From assembly GCA_004151065.3 (NCBI GenBank), contig NWUY0300004622.1:26388-37087 (forward strand): a DNA stretch of 10,700 nt. The letters run 5' to 3'. Each line of letters starts with the position of its first letter. Position 1 is the first letter of the stretch. This document shows positions 7,538 to 10,700 of this stretch, piece by piece. The translations under genes were made by a program, and so were the position numbers. This DNA comes from Larix sibirica. Taxonomy: Eukaryota; Streptophyta; Pinopsida; Pinales; Pinaceae. Below the pieces are notes generated by a model. That model was not told where the DNA came from. It worked only from the letters and a program-made list of their open reading frames with translations, and did no database searches.

Positions 7538-7554
7538 AAAAAAAAAATTATGTT
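7538..7554 (+). other. Poly(A) tail and right copy of the target-site duplication
   Basis: Ten A (7538-7547) end the retrotransposed unit and are followed directly by TTATGTT (7548-7554), identical to 6133-6139. The tail's plus-strand orientation agrees with the decayed frame's orientation. Confidence 0.6.
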
Positions 7555-9640
7555 GATTTCTTATTGAGAGAGATATCCTCTTGTTACAGAGAAGAAAACT
7601 GCAAATGGCAAGTCTTGAGAATAATCTTCCATATAAATTTTTGCATATTAGGTTGATAGTTGGTTGGTTGAGGTTCAATTCTTTTTTTTTTAACAAATGG
7701 TATTCAGTGATAAGGATTATGCAGTAATTCCCCATGTTAAAATTGGACCTATCTTTTGTGGGTTTGTTTTCTTACTATTACGAGCTTTATTTATTTTTTA
7801 GATCTTTTACTCATGTGTTTGTCGTGCTAACTTCAGAGGATAGATATTTATGTTATGTTCAATTTCCAATGGTTATTTAGTGTTTCTAGCATTTAAATAT
7901 CAATTGTTTTCAATAGTGTTAATAACAATTATCTTAATATGTAGTAGATAAGAATCATTCCCATGCTTATGAAAAAATTGATGACAAAATAATAAGAAAT
8001 TGATTTTTTAATAGTTTGACAAAAATGTATCTCCAAAGTCAAAGGGGAATTTCAAGTTCAACTCAATATGCATGGTTATCTAGATAGTCCAAAATGATGG
8101 AGGATTGGAGAAGCTATACTTCATTAGGGTTATGAGGCATACATGTGAAGATTTGTATCCAACAGTTTAGGGGGATCTATGATTTGGAAGTTTGGTATCA
8201 CACCTCTACCAAGATTACGATGCATTTCAAGTGCTAATGGTGTCTAATGATACTAGGAAGCTTGGACCATAGCTAGTAAACTATGCCTTTTAGACAAAGA
8301 GGAAACGACTTAATGGAATTCAAATAACAACCATTGTGTATGTGGATAACTTACATTTGAGATACGATAAATGTATTATTGATTAAAACTTAGTTATAGT
8401 TTAAATAGATTGTAGAACACACTGTTAGTAATTTGTTAATGTATAAATGTGTTTTTGAATAATTAAATATGAAGTTTTTGGTTTAAGAGTATCATGAGCT
8501 TCCCATAAATTTTATACTATAATAGAGGAGAGGATATACATATGCATATTCAAAAAATATTTTCCTCTACTTCCACCCTTTTATAGTTTTTAAATTCTCA
8601 CAAGGTATAAGCACATTTGTACCTCTACCGTCGTGTTTGTCTGAATAATGTGACCTTTACTTTTGTCTTTAGTTTTTTCGTCCTTATTTTTTGGAAAGAG
8701 ATAATTACACACTTGTCTTTAATTTATTAATACTTAATATGCAAACTCTTACATCTAAGTACTAATCTTAAAAAAATATAAGTTCCAGAAACAAGGGTAT
8801 CCTTGAACCAAAAATGTGTTATAATCCTTTGGGAAGCCCTTGAAATACACTCTCCAAAGAAGGAATAATGGAAGACATGGACCAGGGTATGTCTAAGTAA
8901 TTAAGAACTTAGAACCACCTTCAAAACCAACTAAAGTTAATTCCTTCGTAAGACACACTTAGAAATTTTTTAGTTTTAGCTTACCCTATGGAGATGCCAT
9001 TAGAAAAGGAACTACCATTTAGATGGAAGCATACCATTAACACTATGTGAATTCCATTCCATGAAAATATACACCTTTTTTTATTATTAATTTTTTTTTA
9101 CAACAATGTTTCACAAAAGTTTATAGGTGTTTTTTAATATTTTTAATATTTATGTGTTCTTATATATATTGAAGGAGAGAAATATATTTAATAGGAAAGA
9201 AATACCAGAATTTTAGTTAAAGCTGATAAAAACTAACAATTTTTGAAGTGCATATGGATTTATTTTGTAGAATGAATTTTATTAAAATACAATCTAATTA
9301 AAAATAATTTGTATTTTTATATACTGTATTAAGAGCTATTTTTTACAATTTAGGTGGGTCAAATGTATTATGTTTATAACGTATGCTTTCTCAAAAAATT
9401 AAATTAATATAAAAATAAATGTGAATTCACAATTAAAAAATATATATTAAATTAGATAAACTAAATACATATTAGATTTTACAGTCCAATATTAAAGAGA
9501 TTACATAACTTTTTTTCCATTGTTATTGGTATAATATAATATTTTACAAAAATAATAGTAGTAATAATAATAATAATGTTAGAAAATAATAATGTTGCAT
9601 CTAGAACTATTTTATGTACCACAAAATAATTAGGTGAATT
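7555..9640. other. AT-rich intergenic sequence without recognisable genes
   Basis: I read all six frames and recognise no protein, RNA gene or mobile-element domain. The part at 8030-8350 is somewhat less AT-rich, but its frames are closed by frequent stops. The part at 9060-9600 is extremely AT-rich with runs of A, T and TA. The minus-strand frame at 7490-7735 is low-complexity and begins in the retrocopy's 3' end, so it is not a gene. Confidence 0.6.
9551..9578 (+). repeat. (TAA)n microsatellite, imperfect
   Basis: AATAATAGTAGTAATAATAA and its continuation form about nine trinucleotide units of TAA/TAG. A further short AATAAT patch follows at 9585-9593. Typical AT-rich plant microsatellite. 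Confidence 0.8.
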
Positions 9641-9688
9641 TAAAGAAATATGCTCCAACTATGACTAACATATTTCAAGTGGTAAGAG

Positions 9689-9766
9689 GGATCAAATCCC
9701 TTGAGGTGCAAACCTTTTATAAAGTGAAAATTTTGAGGAAGGGTTTGCACCTCAAGGGTTTTATCC
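9689..9766. repeat. Inverted repeat with 17-bp perfect arms (hairpin-capable)
   Basis: CCCTTGAGGTGCAAACC at 9698-9714 is the exact reverse complement of GGTTTGCACCTCAAGGG at 9742-9758, with a 27-base loop. The outer flanks extend the pairing imperfectly (GGATCAAAT on the left against TTTTATCC on the right). Read outward from the loop, each arm gives TTTGCACCTCAAGGG followed by a TT-GATCC or TTTTATCC end, loosely like the B-box of tRNA-derived SINEs. It could be a folded-back pair of SINE fragments, a small MITE-like hairpin, or a precursor-like hairpin. No target-site duplication is evident. Confidence 0.7.
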
Positions 9767-9769
9767 TAT

Positions 9770-10330
9770 TAAATCTTAGTAGCTCTCTAGGTGCTTAAAA
9801 GATCATGAATTAAGATCGTGATTTTATCATGCAATTATCATGATATAAAATGGGTCAATATATGATTTGTCATCTATTTGGTTATTTTTTGGTAGAAAGA
9901 TTGGATGAGTTGCCCTCTAGGGCCCATTTTAAGGGTATGTCTTACTTTGCATATTTAGGGTCTTCCCAAGCCCATTTGAGGGCTTAAATGATGTTTTTGG
10001 GGTCAAACCAAGTTACAAACATTGCTCTCATTCCATCAACACTATTCCACTTTGAGATATTTCTAATGAAACAAAGATCACCTCAATGAGAGTTCGTATG
10101 AGGAAGTTATACCTCCCACAAGTTCACTTATCCTATTAACCACTATGGTACCAAGTGGATTCAACATCATCTCTTGTTACAAACACATATAGATCTAGTC
10201 ACTTGTGAACTTTCAATAATATTCTATAGGGTCTAAAACCCTAGCCCTAATCAGTAGTTGAGGCATGCAAATGCCCTAAAACTAACCCCATATGGCTATG
10301 ATGACTTTTTTAAATACTAGTCCACTAGGA
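9770..10330. other. Intergenic sequence, nothing recognised
   Basis: About 560 bases of mixed sequence without a convincing frame or RNA gene. It contains a weak hairpin at 9821-9851 and two degenerate CCCTAA-type words near 10240-10251. Neither supports a function. Confidence 0.5.
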
Positions 10331-10331
10331 G

Positions 10332-10700
10332 AAGAAGGTGGTTTTTATTTCTTTGGTATTATTGTATTGTTCCATAGTTGAGAAACAGTTAGGTAGTGGA
10401 TATTAGAGCATAAAAAAGGNACGGGAAGTTGTGTGGCTTCGAAAACTCCTTGTGTGATTATTTGGCCAGATTCCAGAGCCAACCGTGATTCACTGTGATA
10501 ACCAGAGATGTGTGCGGATGTTAGTGAATCTCGTATTCCACGACAAGTAGAAGCATATAAATATTCAATATCACTACATTCATGATATGGTGCAGAAAGG
10601 TGTGGTCGAGCTACAGTATGTTCCGACAGATGACCAGACTGCAAATGTTCTTACCAAGACTATTCCCAGGATAAAGTTTGAATACTTTCATGGAAGACTT
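10332..10700 (+). pseudogene. Ty1/copia polyprotein C-terminus (RNase H), broken and cut by the window edge
   Basis: From 10425 one frame runs to the window end. It reads EVVWLRKLLV, a TGA (10455-10457), LFGQIPEPTVIHCDNQRC (the DN catalytic motif, Asp at 10497), FHDK, a TAG (10548-10550), KHINIQYHYIHDMVQKG, VVELQYVPTDDQTANVLTK and IKFEYFHGRL. This is the characteristic end of the copia RT/RNase H region: WLRKLL, then CDN, KHI-x-YH-x-IR, ..P(T)-x-(D)Q-AD-LTK. Upstream, 10332-10424 gives degraded GGFYFFGIIVLFHS and DIRA, which match the ..GG..(V/S)W(S)SKKQ...EAEYRA part after small deletions. The remainder of the RNase H, and RT, integrase, protease and gag, are absent from the window. An LTR would be expected just to the right. 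Confidence 0.9.
10420..10420 (+). other. Ambiguous base (N)
   Basis: A single undetermined base lies in the copia remnant, after a run of six A and two G. It is an assembly or base-calling uncertainty and also limits the exact placement of the frameshift there. Confidence 0.95.

Larger units (their letters stand above)
6140..7547 (+). mobile_element. Retrotransposed poly(A)-tailed unit of unknown origin (processed retrocopy or internally deleted LINE)
   Basis: The unit starts with a GC-rich leader, unlike the AT-rich flanks. It contains one decayed frame ending at 7269 and a T-rich 3' untranslated-like part, and ends with AATAGA (7517-7522) 15 bases before a run of ten A (7538-7547). Flanking TTATGTT copies complete the signature of LINE-mediated retrotransposition. 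It could be a retrocopy of a host mRNA, or a non-autonomous LINE that kept the 5' leader, ORF1 and 3' end but lost ORF2. It has no introns of its own that I can detect. It is not the same family as the minus-strand LINE as far as the visible sequence shows. Confidence 0.6.

Noticed and set aside
9821-9851. Imperfect AT-rich hairpin (ATTTTATCATG ... ATAAAAT)
   Set aside because: Interrupted and AT-rich, as expected by chance in such sequence.
10236-10252. AAACCCTAGCCCTAA-like words resembling plant telomere repeats or a telo-box
   Set aside because: Only two degenerate units, with no promoter or gene nearby.
10345-10644. 99-codon minus-strand frame containing an undetermined residue
   Set aside because: Antisense to the copia RNase H remnant and crosses the N base.

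Overview
This window looks like intergenic DNA from a large plant genome, most likely a conifer. The evidence is a dense patchwork of old, broken retroelements in AT-rich sequence with no intact gene. It includes a plant-type LINE with a C-terminal RNase H, Ty1/copia remnants, and a Penelope-like retroelement that has both reverse transcriptase and GIY-YIG endonuclease parts. Among land plants, GIY-YIG-bearing Penelope-like elements are known to me mainly from conifers (the 'Dryad' group), so that element is the main taxonomic clue. I find no tRNA, rRNA, CRISPR array or intact host gene.

Layout. Positions 1-386 hold a short direct repeat and a probable Ty1/copia LTR remnant. Positions 387-1663 are unassigned. 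Positions 1664-4306 on the minus strand are a decayed L1-type LINE ORF2: reverse transcriptase at the high-coordinate end, then the connection region, then RNase H, ending at a stop at 1664-1666. Positions 4307-5422 on the plus strand are a 5'-truncated Penelope-like element: RT palm motifs, RT thumb, linker, GIY-YIG endonuclease and the C-terminal end. A pyrimidine-rich stretch to about 5880 may be its 3' untranslated part. The LINE and the Penelope-like element meet head to head with almost no spacer.

Positions 6140-7547 form a GC-richer retrotransposed unit that resembles a cDNA copy. It has a decayed reading frame of about 260 codons, a poly(A)-signal-like hexamer, a 10-A tail, and 7-bp direct repeats at 6133-6139 and 7548-7554 that look like a target-site duplication. 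Positions 7555-10330 are AT-rich sequence with a small (TAA)n tract and a 17-bp perfect inverted repeat (9698-9758), without recognisable genes. Positions 10332-10700 are the C-terminal end of a Ty1/copia polyprotein (RNase H), broken by stops and running off the window.

No genes here work together. The window records successive insertion and decay of several retroelement classes. The parts worth a second look are the Penelope-like element, its abutment with the LINE, and the unidentified retrocopy.
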